Made by a program: the position numbers and the translations under genes. A model generated the notes under the pieces. That model saw only the letters and a program-made list of their open reading frames with translations, was not told where the DNA came from and did no database searches. Positions 34,583-45,534 of a stretch of 64,000 nt of DNA are shown here, piece after piece. This DNA is from Brachypodius melanocephalos. Lineage: Eukaryota > Chordata > Aves > Passeriformes > Pycnonotidae. The stretch covers positions 1,627,180 to 1,691,179 of the forward strand of contig VZSR01001755.1 of assembly GCA_013398615.1 (NCBI GenBank), in the 5' to 3' direction. How positions within the stretch are numbered: position 1 is the first letter of the stretch; each line of letters starts with the position of its first letter.

Positions 34583-34697
34583 TGTGGGACCGATATTTTT
34601 GAGTTTGAGAATTGCTGGGAAGCAATGTTGTTTTGGGAGAAGGAAACTGTTGAAAAGTTTCCCAGCAGTTCTCAAGCTCAAAAATATTTGACCCACA
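34583..34697. repeat. Imperfect inverted repeat (39-bp arms, 37-nt loop)
   Basis: Left arm 34583-34621 begins TGTGGG and ends GCTGGGAA. Right arm 34659-34697 begins TTCCCAGC and ends CCCACA. 34 of 39 positions are complementary, and two of the five mismatches would be G-U pairs in a plus-strand RNA. Similarity stops abruptly at both ends. Options are a fold-back (MITE-like) DNA transposon remnant or a long-loop hairpin RNA. No gene lies beside it. Confidence 0.88.
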
Positions 34698-35121
34698 AGA
34701 AGAGATGTAAAACTCAACACCATTCCATCAAAAGTCAAACTATTTCTTGTTTACAATACCGTATAAATGCTTTTCAGCCTATCAGCTTTTGCCACACAAT
34801 GCTCCTAATACTTTAACACCAATCACACATTATTTTACCCAATGTGGTCTTGCTACAATGCATCTTTCACAGTTCTAATTCTCCAGAATATCTGGTCTGT
34901 TTGTAAGATTTGTAAGATTTGTGAGACTGTCATTTAAAGCTCATTTCCAGTTCCATTTCTCTCTCATCAATGTCGTCTCTATCCCATGGCCTTTCTAAGT
35001 CAGCACAGCTCATCTCAGAGTTTGCACACAGGTGGACAAGACCCTGTGAGCTTTCAGTCAGGCTTTGAGAACACTCCACAAATCCATTTCTCCCAACAAT
35101 CCCACCCTGGAGCAAAGCTGC
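34698..35121. other. Intergenic sequence
   Basis: 34740-34920 is AT-rich and unique. A duplicated TTTGTAAGA word occurs near 34900. Unassigned. Confidence 0.4.
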
Positions 35122-35228
35122 TCTGGGCATGTCCAGCACTGCCCAGGACACTCAGGGGAGGGTTGGATTGGGTCATCTCCACAAGTCCCTTCCAACCCCA
35201 AAAGTTCTGTGGTTCTGTGATTCTGTGA
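35122..35228 (+). mobile_element. CR1-type LINE, 3' end
   Basis: CR1 sense orientation: AGGGTTGGATTGGGTCATCT, then AAGTCCCTTCCAACCCC, then three TTCTGTGR tail octamers (35204-35228). Short, 5' truncated; the left boundary could lie somewhat upstream. Confidence 0.85.
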
Positions 35229-36186
35229 CAAGTGACAAACACAGGGAGCGGCACACGAAGCCCTGTGAGAGCTTCCAAGGTGGGACATCAGAGGGAAATT
35301 AGAAAATGGAATTCTGCGTGGCTTGGTGGAGTTATTTTGGTGAATAACCCAAGGGACTCCTCAGGAACAACCCTTCCCATTGCCATTGATTTCCAGGATC
35401 GCTTCCACATCCAGCTCTTACACAAACACAGCTCCCAGCTCCCCCGAGGTCCCACAGGGGCTTTGCTTGGTCCCTGTGCAGGCAGATCCTGTTGGCACCG
35501 GGATCAGATCCTCTCCTGGAGCTTCATCTTGAACCCATTTGCGTGTGGCATTTGCATGCTGGTGTCTGTGCCGCCCCAATGGTTCGATTTCAAAGCACAT
35601 CTCCTTCCCTTTTATCTGCAGCTGAATGAGATGTCTCAATAAGCGCCAGATAAAGACGGAAGTCTTTTGTCTGGGATCAGCCGGGCAGGGCCAGCTGTGA
35701 GCAGAACTGGCTGAGGTTTCTCAGGCTGCCTCCAAAACTGGAGCTCCAGCTCCTTTCGGGCTGCAGGAGCAGGGCAGGGGGAAGAGGCCTGGCTTGCACA
35801 CATGGCTGAGTGTCTTCCAGTGTTTATTTTTCCTTCCCCGAGTTATTTTTGATAAAGGAGTTGCGGGGAGCGAAGGAGAAGAGATCAAGGGGGAAGAAAG
35901 AAAGGAAGAAAAAGGGGGCGGACGTAGTTAAATCTCTGATTTGCATCCAATGGGTTTTTGGATGGTAGATTGGCTTCATATCAGGGTAGACCTTGGCATC
36001 TGATCCTCTGGGCCTGACATTGTTCAGTTGTTGAACAGTGGGAGCCCCCTGAGAAAGCTCTTGGCTCAGATTTTAAAGGGACTTGCTTTTGTGCTCTTGG
36101 GTTCGGTGACCTGCTGAATAAAAACCAGCCTGGCACTGAGAAATAAAGGCTGTTTTTTCCAGGCAGTTAATAGAGAACAAAATTCT
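35229..36186. other. Intergenic sequence with possible regulatory stretch 35540-35680
   Basis: ATTTGCAT octamer (POU type) at 35550-35557. 35605-35660 has TTATCTGCAGCTG (GATA next to E-box) and CAGATAAAG (second GATA). Another ATTTGCAT at 35939-35946 runs straight into CCAATGG. 35865-35925 is purine-rich. Confidence 0.35.
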
Positions 36187-36385
36187 GTCTACCTTAGAAA
36201 TTACCAGTCTTTAAAAATTGTCAGTCTTAAAAATTGTCAGTCTCAAAAAATTGTCAGTCCTAAAAGTTTGCCAGTCTTAAAAAATTTCCAGTGTTAAAAT
36301 CTTGTCTGCCTTAATATTGTCTGCCTTAGAATTGTCTGCCTTAAAAAATGCCAGCCTTAAAAAAATTATCCAACTTAAAAACTTG
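36187..36385 (+). repeat. Degenerate 16-bp tandem repeat, about 12 copies
   Basis: Monomers of 15-19 bp on the pattern YCAGTCTTAAAAATTG. Three consecutive copies (about 36302-36348) switch to TCTGCCTTA. Two monomer subtypes are therefore visible. No coding frame. Confidence 0.93.
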
Positions 36386-37015
36386 CCAGCAGGCCTACAG
36401 GATGTGGCAATTAAGGAAGGATTATGACAAAGTCAAGGAGTCATCAGCAGGCAGATAATTTTGAATAACGCCTTTCAGGGCTGTAAGAGACCTACCTAGG
36501 ATGGAGCCTCCAGCATGGTGTTCCACACCAACCAGATTTGCACCTGAAATGCCCCAAAAAATCCAGCTTGGGGTTTGTTCCCCAACTGCTCTGTTCTGCA
36601 GGTAAAATGAGCTCACAAATTTTCATGGAATTATTGGAAACATGTTGAGTTCAAGCTTGAGAGGTCTCAGAGAAGAGTTTAAAACCAGCAAGGCCACGAT
36701 GTTGTCAGGATCAAAACCGATGGAGCTGAGGAGCAGCTGCTGATTTTGGTCCCAAACCAGCCCCGAGTGAGGTTTGTGCAGAGCTCTTGGCTCTCCATAA
36801 AATGAGGACAGCACATCCTTGACCACATTTCCCACCAAGACTCGGGTGCCACCTGCCCTCCAAAAACCCTGCCCAGCCACCTCCACCCCACGGGGCTTCC
36901 AGGGCTATGAAAAGGAGCTGGAGCTTCCCTGCAGGAGCTCCAAGGGGTTAAACTCCTGGGGAGAAAGGGGAGGCAGATGGGGGAGCCTCAACCAAGCCGC
37001 CCATCTGGGAAATGT
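36386..37015. other. Intergenic sequence
   Basis: Unassigned; no named repeat. Confidence 0.45.
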
Positions 37016-37240
37016 CAAGTGCTCTCCCAATGTTTTTCAGGGTTTGTAATGTGGCTGCTCGCTCGCATGCATGAAAACAGCATGGGAATGCAATATTTCC
37101 TCCTCCATGTGTGGTGGAGGCCTCCAGTCCAGCTGTATTTTGCTTGTCATGTTCCTGAATTCTGACACCATCTCGAACATGCCAGTTCCTACCGGAGAAA
37201 ATGCGTTTTCATTCTGTTCCCCGGGCGAAAAGCACATTAA
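37016..37240. promoter_or_regulatory. Candidate conserved non-coding block
   Basis: Unique sequence with GCATGCATGAAAACAGCATG, a CCTCCA/TGGAGG inverted pair (about 37111-37130) and TTTTGCTTGTCATG. A quadruplex-like G cluster follows at 37329-37358. By texture only. Confidence 0.3.
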
Positions 37241-37429
37241 AGGCAGAAGAGAAAACCCAGCAGATCCTGGAGCTATCAAGCGAGACCCCCTTTATTTATT
37301 TAATTTTAAAGAACATCTCATTTCATCTGGGGTGGGGGAGGCTGAGTGGGTGGGGGTAAAACCGAGCTTGAAACCGTCCCAAAAAAATGAGAACGTGGGA
37401 GCCTGGGCTCGACGCCACGGAGGAAGAGA
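37241..37429. other. Unassigned, with a G-rich cluster
   Basis: Four G runs (4, 5, 3, 5) between 37329 and 37358, one loop of nine bases; a borderline quadruplex. Confidence 0.4.
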
Positions 37430-38110
37430 GCGAACGATGACAACATTACTGTCACTACATTACCGCAGGCTGTAAATCAGAGCAGTGCGAGCAGCTTAAG
37501 CACCGCTCCTGTCTGATTCATTACCAAAATACAGTAGCTCTGTGGGCACCACAGCCTGCTCCTCCGAGGGGCTGATGTATGGTCGGAAAGTTGGGTTTGG
37601 GCTGCCCGAGCTGCGTGTTCTGCGTGTCCCAAGCGGGGCAGCGGCGGCTGTGTGGCCGCGCTGCCCCCATGGCCAGGCCCCCCTCCCACCCTTGTGCCTG
37701 ATGTGCTGGCTCTGTCTGAGCAGGATTGTTGTTGAAATGTGGGAGCCAGATCCTGCCGAGGTGTAAACTGGCAAATCCCTATTAAAGTTAATGATTTACT
37801 GGTTCAGCCCGGCTGAGGTCTGGCGCTGGGCGGGCGAGTGTCAAGAAGAGGAACTATTTATTCCTCGGTGAGCCATTAACTCTGGGTCCTTTCTGTTCAT
37901 CCCTGCAGTTAAAATTCCTCCTGTGCTCCTTCCAGAGGAAGAGGGGTGATCCATCCATGACTCACATGTGCACACCCCACCAGCACAGGCTGTAATTAGC
38001 ACTGCTCAGCAGAGCCATAAGTAACTGCGTTTTCCTTTCTCTGCCAAGCCAAGCACAGACCTTCTGCATGGGCTCATTACCAAAATATCTGAATGCAAAT
38101 CGATACAAAA
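37430..38110. promoter_or_regulatory. Candidate conserved regulatory blocks sharing a 14-mer
   Basis: Unique, partly CpG-rich sequence. TCATTACCAAAATA occurs twice, at 37518-37531 and 38074-38087. ATGATTTAC at 37791-37799 fits the PBX-HOX pattern TGATTTAY. ATGCAAAT octamer at 38093-38100 follows the second 14-mer. Likely two adjacent elements (37.43-37.9 and 37.98-38.11 kb). Inferred. Confidence 0.4.
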
Positions 38111-40249
38111 AAACACCCTTTTTGGGGATAAAACGGTGCTCAGCATTTCAGGCTTGCCCAGCTGTACTTTAAAGAGAATTCCGAGATGATTTGGGAAGCA
38201 CAGGTTGTGTCAAAGTGTTCAAATATCAAACCTAAGTTTTCTGAGTATTCCCAGTGTACACACACATCTAGCAACCCACTGATCAATTAATCCAAATCGA
38301 GGTGAGTACATAGTCAAGAAAAATCTCTAAACTTTATGTTTTTCAGCAAAATAGCTTTGATCTGACCATTTTCACCCAGCTCCAATCCTTCCTGCTGGAA
38401 TTTCTAGAAGACCCTTCCCTCTCCAGGATAATTCTGTCTGCAGTGGGGGTGTTTGTCTCCTCGTCTGTCCCCTGCTCCATCCATCTCTGCAGGGCTGGAT
38501 TTCCAGACAGCCTGAAGAAAATCCAGCTCTGCTCCCGACCCCAAGGGCTCCTTTTGAGGGGCAGGGTGGGTTATCCACCCCACAGGTGGAGGGATGGATG
38601 CTCTGCTCTCCCTGCAGACAACAGGACGCTGTCTGAGGCTCTCACACCAGCTTTTCCTGCTGTTTTTCCCAAATCCCAACCTGGCCTGTGTCTGTGTGAC
38701 TGCAGCCCGGCGGAGGAATGGAGCTGTTGAAAGGCAAAGAGCAACAGAGCCGAGAGCTGCTGGCTGAGCCCCGCTGCTGCTCCTGGAATTCACCGTGCTG
38801 CTTCGCTCCTACCACGTGTGGAGCTCAGATAAAGAGCTGGAAAGGAAAGCAAACCGTGGAAAACGTTGTGATTTTCTTGCTGGCTGATAAGAAACCCCCT
38901 CTGTTTGGTGGCTGCTCGTGGCTATTTAACATTTCTCGTTCTGCTCGGACGAGAAATCTCAGCTTGGGAAGTTCTTGGCTTTGCCCTCCAAGGGAGAAGA
39001 AGCGACAAAACCGGCCAAAAATGCAGGAGAATCCCTCTTTTTTAATGTTCACATGACACATGCCGACTTGTGAGCCCCGGCGAGATGATGAAAGAGCAGG
39101 TTTGTGCCGGGGCAGATAATGAGCCCAGAATTTGTCTCGCCGCCTCGTTTTGTGGTTGAGATGGGCGATTAAAATTCACACACACACACAATTCATCCCC
39201 TGCCAGCCTCACCCCCAGCCACTGCTCTGAGCATCACCGTGGCTCAGACAGAACAAATCCAGGCTGAGGCAGCACCTCTTACTAATCCCACCACGGGTTT
39301 GTGCAATCGGACACTTCCAAGAAACGGGACCACGTTTTCCTGCAGTGTCTCAGAGTTATCGCGGAGATTTTCCAGCTCTGGCTGCGAGATTGTTCCTGGT
39401 GACTTCCAGTTCTTGGTGAGTCACCCCTGGACAATCACGTCAGAACAATGGGGTTGGAACAGAGCTCAGTGGGACGACGCTTTGGGGGTTTTTAATTTAA
39501 TCTGGGAAGGTTTCTTTGCAGAGAGAAGGCGCTGCTGCTGATTCCAGCGACAGAGGAGAAAATAAAAGTCTTTGCTCTCTTACCTTAATCAGTCTTAATG
39601 ACCCAAGAATGTCTGGTGGCCTGAGCCAATATTGCCACTTGGAGATTTCTCCAAAATGTCTCATTTTAGGTCAGCCTTGGATCCAATCAGAGAGATAAAA
39701 CATAATCAAAAGCCCCCATTTTTTTTTTTTCTTGGTCTCGATGCTTAAAAATGAAATGAACTTGAAAATGTTAGGAAAAACAGGGAATATTTTTTCCCCT
39801 TCATTATCCAGGGGAAAAAATATTCCTCCTGTCTCAGTTTGATGCGTTTATTGCCTTGGTGCTCAGGAGCAGAACAGATTGAGCTGTAAAAAAACCTCTG
39901 CACAAACCGGGAAACCTCCTCTCGCTTCACATCCATTTCAACATTTTCAAACGTCAGAGAAGTTTCAACCACCCCAAAACAAAAGGGAGATGGGAATTAT
40001 AAGAAAGATTATTCTTTATTTCTGGTGAGCTGCTGACTCCTTCCTGCTCTGGGGATTAATTTTGTCCAGAGAAAACAAAGCCACTGTCACCAGATCTGAT
40101 CTTTTCTCCCTTTAATGGGTGAGGACAACGATCCCTGTCCATGCACACCACAAACCCAGCCCAGTGGCACAGCACTGAGCAGAACATTCTGGTGAGGCTA
40201 AAATTAGACAATGATTACTCAAACCTGCTCAAGCTCCAGGTTTTTTAAA
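38111..40249. other. Intergenic sequence with possible conserved stretch 39060-39170
   Basis: 39060-39170 is CpG-containing and unique (GCAGATAATGAG; GGCGATTAAAATTC). (CA)n of about 7 units at 39178-39190. The remainder is unassigned; frames to 129 codons lack domains. Confidence 0.4.
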
Positions 40250-40770
40250 CCTGATTCTCCCCAGAACCTCGCTGTTACGAGCGCTCGGCCAGGATTAATA
40301 AATCAGCTATTTTTTTTCTTTCCCCAGGATTTTCTTCCACCCAACAGCCACTTGCCAGGCTCCTATGGAATGTTTAACATGACATTGCTCTTATCTGCCT
40401 GCCCAGCGTGGGGCTGCTCTCTGCAAGGCTGGGATCCATTTATTAAACCCCGCAGAAGGTTCAGGGGGGGCTGCAAGGCAAGGTCAGCCCTAATAACGTC
40501 TGTATTTAGATGGATGAACTGCTCGGGGCTGCCCCACCTGCTGAAGGCTCTAACGAGCCAGCTGAGAGTTCCTGTCAGAGCAAACATGCCCTGCTCACTC
40601 CAACCTGTGCAGGGCTGAGCCCACGGCAGCACCGAGAGCTGCGGGAGCCGCCGTTTGATGGTGATGAAAGAAATAAAAACAGGCCCGGGGAGAACGTCGA
40701 GGGGAAAAAAAAAAAAAAAATCTGCCTGACTATGGCGAAAGATGTAACGCCCCGAACTTATTTATGGCTG
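40250..40770. promoter_or_regulatory. Possible conserved non-coding block
   Basis: 40260-40510 is unique with GGATTAATAAATCAG and CTCTTATCTGCC (GATA). 40600-40760 is CpG-containing and split by an A15 run (40706-40720). Inferred from texture. Confidence 0.3.
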
Positions 40771-40876
40771 GCTTGAAGCAGATTGGTGCTGAGTGAGGGG
40801 GTTTGTTACTCCAGGAATGGGGGCTGAGAGTGGAACAGCCCCAGGTGCAGACAGGGCCCTGTAAAACCTTTCACAC

Positions 40877-40903
40877 CCTCCTCCTCCTCCTCCTCCTCCT
40901 CCT
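40877..40903 (+). repeat. (CTC)n microsatellite
   Basis: Nine CTC units. Confidence 0.95.
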
Positions 40904-40993
40904 TCATGGACAGCACATCCATTCCCTCCTGAGAGATGGGTGCAGGCCTCAGGGAAGGATTCTGGTGCTCTTCCCGGGGAGAGGAGCCTAAAT

Positions 40994-41052
40994 TAATGGA
41001 ATTGTGGAATGGTTTGGGGTAGGAGGGACCTTAAAGATCATCTCGTTCCAAG
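40994..41052 (-). mobile_element. CR1-type LINE, 3' end fragment
   Basis: Plus strand reads the complement of a CR1 3' end: TGGAATGGTTTGGGGTAGGA then GGGACCTTAAAGATCATC and GTTCCA. Only about 60 bp are recognisable. Confidence 0.85.
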
Positions 41053-41604
41053 AGCCCTGTGGTGTTTACAGCACAGAACACATGGGATGTACGGAATTCC
41101 CTATGGAATAGGGGAACTGTCAGTCCAGCTGCTCCAGGGAAGTTGTCTGTCCTTAACAGGCAGAGTTTGGGGGAGGATGTTCAGGATCCATCCCTGCTAT
41201 CCATGATATTATCCATGGCTGCAGGCAGAGGAGCTGTGTCACTTCCACTGATATCAAACCTTTCCCTGTCCCTCAGAGACCTCAGGTCACAGTGACAACC
41301 TCTCGACGGTGAAATACAGGCACAGACTTTTCTAAAAGCAGAAAATCGTGACAGAGAAGAGCTGTTTAGGGGCAGGGCCGTGCCCAGCAGCGCTGCTACC
41401 CCCCTTGCCCCTCTCCCCTTCCCTAAGGACACCACTCCCGGCTGCCCGGAGCCTGCTTCCCTCCCTGCTTCCATCAAATCGATGAAAATCGCTGGAAATT
41501 GAGCGAAAACTTTTTATTTATGTAGGAAAAACGGTGAGCGGTGGGGACGGCCCCACGCTGCCACCTGCCGGACACAGCTGGAAACGCAGCGGGGACGGGA
41601 CCAG
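41053..41604. other. Intergenic sequence, GC-rich toward the gap
   Basis: A C-block series at 41399-41423 (6, 4, 4, 3, loops 3, 3, 2) makes a canonical quadruplex on the minus strand. 41531-41604 is CpG-rich. No gene recognised. Confidence 0.45.
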
Positions 41605-41630
41605 GGAAGGGAAGGGAAGGGAAGGGAAGG
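41605..41630 (+). repeat. (GGGAA)n array running into the second gap
   Basis: Five AAGGG units directly abut the N run, so the true array length is unknown. Confidence 0.95.
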
Positions 41631-41730
41631 NNNNNNNNNNNNNNNNNNNNNNNNNNNNNNNNNNNNNNNNNNNNNNNNNNNNNNNNNNNNNNNNNNNNNN
41701 NNNNNNNNNNNNNNNNNNNNNNNNNNNNNN
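41631..41730. other. Assembly gap (100 N)
   Basis: Exactly 100 N next to a G-rich pentamer repeat; likely a placeholder. Confidence 0.99.
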
Positions 41731-41744
41731 CTGGATGCAAATAG

Positions 41745-41860
41745 AACACGGAATTTATCTTAATTCTGTATTCTGGAATAAGATCCTTCAGTGGGAAGGG
41801 AGCTAAAATGACCATCTGGTCCAGCTGCAGGGCCTTGAAGCGTGGCAAGGCAGGCCAGAG
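41745..41860 (-). mobile_element. Probable old CR1-type fragment
   Basis: TCTGGAATAAGATCCTTCAG followed by GGAGCTAAAATGACCATC and GGTCCAGCTGC resembles the complement of a diverged CR1 3' end. Weak match by eye. Confidence 0.4.
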
Positions 41861-42699
41861 TTAAACCCCAAAGCAATGACAGTCAAACTGTGACATTATT
41901 TGGATGTCTGTGGCTTGTCCATCCATCTGTGCCTCATCAGTCTTGAACCCAGCAGCGGGAAACAGGCAAAAACTGGGGGAAAAAAGGCAAAAATTCAGGT
42001 GAAGACAGAGAAACGGTTCAAGCAGCCTGGCTAGGGGAGAGTAACTACAGACAGGGCTTTTGGGTGTAGCATTTTTGCCCTTATCCAGGGTCCAGCCCCT
42101 TCCCTCTTCTCGCATGCTGGGCACACCTGGATTGTCCTTTCCCAGGATCAGTGATATCACTGCTCTGAGGGCAGTGACAGGATGGGTCAAAGGCACCTTT
42201 GAAGATGAGTAAAATTCTGTGAATTTGAACTTTCTACCTAAGCTAAGATTAAAGCAGAGAAATGAGTCAGCTATCAGCTGCTCTCTCCTTGGAGTGCAGT
42301 CATCCCAATTACAAAAATTACATCTCTCAGGGCCTAATCATCCCAAATTACAATGAAAAGCCAGGTATGATGTTTTCACTTAGTGACAAGGGAGCTTTCA
42401 GAGGCCTTTAACGCACAGAAAGAGGTGGATTCAGAGGCCAAGCAGCATGAAGTCGCCCTCAGCAGACCTATTCTATTTATTCCACTGGAGTAGCAACAAA
42501 CACAAACTCCCCCCGTGCTGAAGGTGGGCAGCCCGTGGGTCAGGCCCAGCACAAAAGCCCAATTTTAGGCAAAGCTCTGCGAGCTTGGTGCCTTGGCTTT
42601 GCTGTTGTAAACCATCTGCTCAGCTTCACTCCCAAACACCAGCACTGGGAATCAGTCACGGGGCTGCTTTTTTGGTTGATCCTCGTTTTTCGCTCCTCT
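41861..42699. other. Intergenic sequence
   Basis: The words ATCATCCCAAATTACA and GTCATCCCAATTACA recur at about 42299 and 42336, a short direct duplication. Unassigned. Confidence 0.4.
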
Positions 42700-43320
42700 C
42701 CTCAGCTTTGAAGGCTCCACGGGGGCTCAGAAGTGCGTGCCAAGAACCGCATCGCGTCGATAGCAACAAAACCCTGGCAAAACTGGAGCCGGCCCTCCAA
42801 ATCCATTAGTGCCCTCGGAAATCGGGGGGCTGGGAGCGTGGCAGGGGGAGAGGCAGGGCTTTGGTTTACATCTGTTGACACGAGGATCTCAGCTGCGCCC
42901 GTTCTGAGGGGAACCGCGCGCGGCGATGAGTGAGCGGCTGCTCCGAGGGGGGAACGGAAAAAACCGGAGCTGGAGCCCGCGTGGGAGCAATGCACCGAGG
43001 CGCTGACAGCTTAATGAATAACTCGACTGTTATGACAGTAGGACACCTTGCATCTCCCAGAGCAAATATTTGAAATCATATGCAAGGCAGGAAATGTAGA
43101 AATGTACGGGGAGAGCGCGCGAGGCGCTCGCCCCTCTGTCGCCAACAGATGGGCCGTGTTTTCACTTCAGAGGGGTTTCTGTCGCGAGTTACTGGGGGTG
43201 AGAGTGAATCCACGGCTTGCAACTGATGGCATAAAGTGGAGCAGTGTATTAAACCCCCCTTTTTATGGTGGCCATATGGCTCAGGGGGTTTGGTAACAGC
43301 TAATTACGAGATTTGCCTCC
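42700..43320. promoter_or_regulatory. Candidate conserved regulatory block, CpG-rich
   Basis: One of the best candidates by texture: no repeats, many CpGs (42880-42990 and 43110-43200), and spaced motifs such as GCTTAATGAATAAC, CAACAGATGG (E-box), CCATATGG and AGCTAATTACGAG. Frames are short. Function inferred. Confidence 0.45.
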
Positions 43321-45534
43321 AGGCCCCCCTCTCCGTAAAGCTCCCCTCTCCTCCTGCTGCTGCTCCAAAAGGTCTTGCCAGCCTAGGTGGGAAAAATGGG
43401 GGTTAAAGGATGAATCTTTATGGGTTTAGCTACACAAAAGTTAATTAAAATACGTATTCCGCTCTTTGGCATTGTCATTTCACCTCCTGAAGCTCCAACG
43501 AGTTGTGGAGACAAAGCTTTTCTTTTGTCCAAGCGTTTTGCCCAGAGTAAATTCTAGGGGTGCACATTAAAGACGGGAAATTTGGGAGGATCTGGAAATT
43601 CCAGTTTGTGCTGGTTTTGGGGAGCTGGAGGCTCCCTGTTCCAGATTTGCTTATCCTGACTCCATCATTCTGCACCATCCCCTATCACAGGTAAAACCAG
43701 CAGAGAACCCCTCCTAGAGAAATGGACTCAATCCCATCAAGAGTTGCTTTTATTCCCTCTTGAGAATGGTTGGGAATTCTAAAAATCCACGGAGTTTGTG
43801 ATTTTCCTAAATTATCAGTGGGTGATTATTAACTTTTGCAGACAGCTCATATTTTGAGCACCATTTTCTCCTTTAAAAGCAGCTTCTTGATACGCATGGA
43901 ACCTGTTGGGATGTTTTCATTAAGGAATCAATCCCCTCTCCAGCATCCTGTCCTAGGAAATTCTGTTTATTTTTATTTTAGTCATTTGTAGACTCTATAA
44001 GGAACATGATATTTGCTCTGTTTCCAGTAAACAGCTCCTCAGGAGAGCTTTGTTAATGTTATCTATGAAAAAAAACCCCAACCCCAACCAACCAAACCAC
44101 AGAGTTGGGGAGCTGGAGGCAGCTGATTATTTAAAGCAGCTGAAAGAAAAGTCTGATTGACAGGAGCAAAGTAAAATGATGGGACTCCTCTGAAAGTTAT
44201 GGAATTAATGGGATGAAACAGGAGTTGGTGATTGTAAACAAATGCTGAAGGAATTTCGTGCTGATACAACTGCAGGGAATAATTTCGGGGAATGGATTTT
44301 CATTGTTGAGTGGAATTGAGAAAAAAATTCAATAATAAAAAGAAATAAGTTGATAATAAAGAGAAATAAAGTAAGAATAAATGGAAACAAATGAATAATA
44401 AACAGAATTAGTGCACGAGGTTCGATGAAGGCAGAACTCTGCCTGGTTTAACTTTCATTTCCTACTTGTTGCCCACATCTCCCAGCCCATTTTTGGGACT
44501 CAGCTTTCCAGCCCCACATCCAGGATTTCCTTGGGGAAGGACTGGTCCAGCCCAAGCATTTCAGGGGAGCCTGGCGAGGTAAATTGTGTGTGCTGCAGCT
44601 GTCAGGACTAATCACTCTGTGGAAAGCAGGCCCCAGCAGTCGTGGCAGCCCCAGGGCAAGCAAAATATCAGTTGGGCTACAAATCAAGAGCTGCAGCATC
44701 CTCCTGAACCATGAATCAGGGAAATGAGACGAGCAATTCAAGTGCTAAGTCAACATGGGCTGTGTAAACAGCACTTGGGAGAGCGGATTGCAGGGATTTG
44801 CTGCACAAAAGGCAGCTGGAAAGGGGAAAAGAGAGCACATGGATGTTGGACAAATTAATTGGGGGGAAACAGCCCCGGATGCCTTTATGAGAATTCCAGC
44901 TCAGTGTTGGATCTGTTTTGGTGTCGATTTTTTTTAAAATAAAAACTTTGGTGCTTCATTTTTGTTCGTTTAGTCACAGATCTGAAGCAGGATGTAATAT
45001 TCTGGATTCCGCTTGAAGCTGATTTTATTCAAACTTTGGTTGTCTTTGCACACAGATGGATTTACAGACCACAAAACCTGAAATCAGCTTTGCAGGGAAG
45101 AGCCCTCTAAGCAGGAAAATCCTTGTGACAATAAGCTGGCAGATGAAATTTGGCTTTTCTGCCTGATTTTTTTTCCCCCCTTCATCCCAGATTCCCATTT
45201 CAGAGCGTGAATCCAAAGGAGAAGAAAGTTGCGACGTAAATCCTGGGAATTTCCAGCAGCAGAAAGGTGAGGAGTTGTGTGGGTACAAAGCAGCAGGGGA
45301 GAATTCCCAGCAGGTCCCATGGGATTTACTGGTCACAAAAAGACTAAAAATAAGGAAAATTGGGTAACATCAAAATCAGCTGTCCCTATGAGTTCTGATG
45401 TCTCCAAGCTGTGGGAGTTCCTGCCCTCATCCAGACCCTTTCCAGGGAATTCTGGAGGCAGTGATGTGGTCCAGAGGAGGACGAAAGGGTGGGATTGGCC
45501 ATATCTGCTGCCATTTTAGAGGGAGATCTTTCTG
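43321..45534. other. Intergenic sequence, no gene recognised
   Basis: 44325-44410 is a degenerate AATAATAAARAGAAATAA array. 44590-44730 is unique. 43440-43470 has TTAATTAAAATACG. No named mobile element. Confidence 0.45.
44325..44410 (+). repeat. AT-rich degenerate repeat (GAATAATAAA)
   Basis: Five or six imperfect copies of a 14-18-bp AATAATAAA-containing word. Confidence 0.7.

Noticed and set aside
35936..35955. SOX-OCT composite element (reverse strand CATTGGATGCAAAT)
   Set aside because: One base shorter than the canonical composite spacing and the SOX half is imperfect.
37329..37358. G-quadruplex on the plus strand
   Set aside because: One loop is nine bases, outside the usual 1-7 rule; kept only as borderline.
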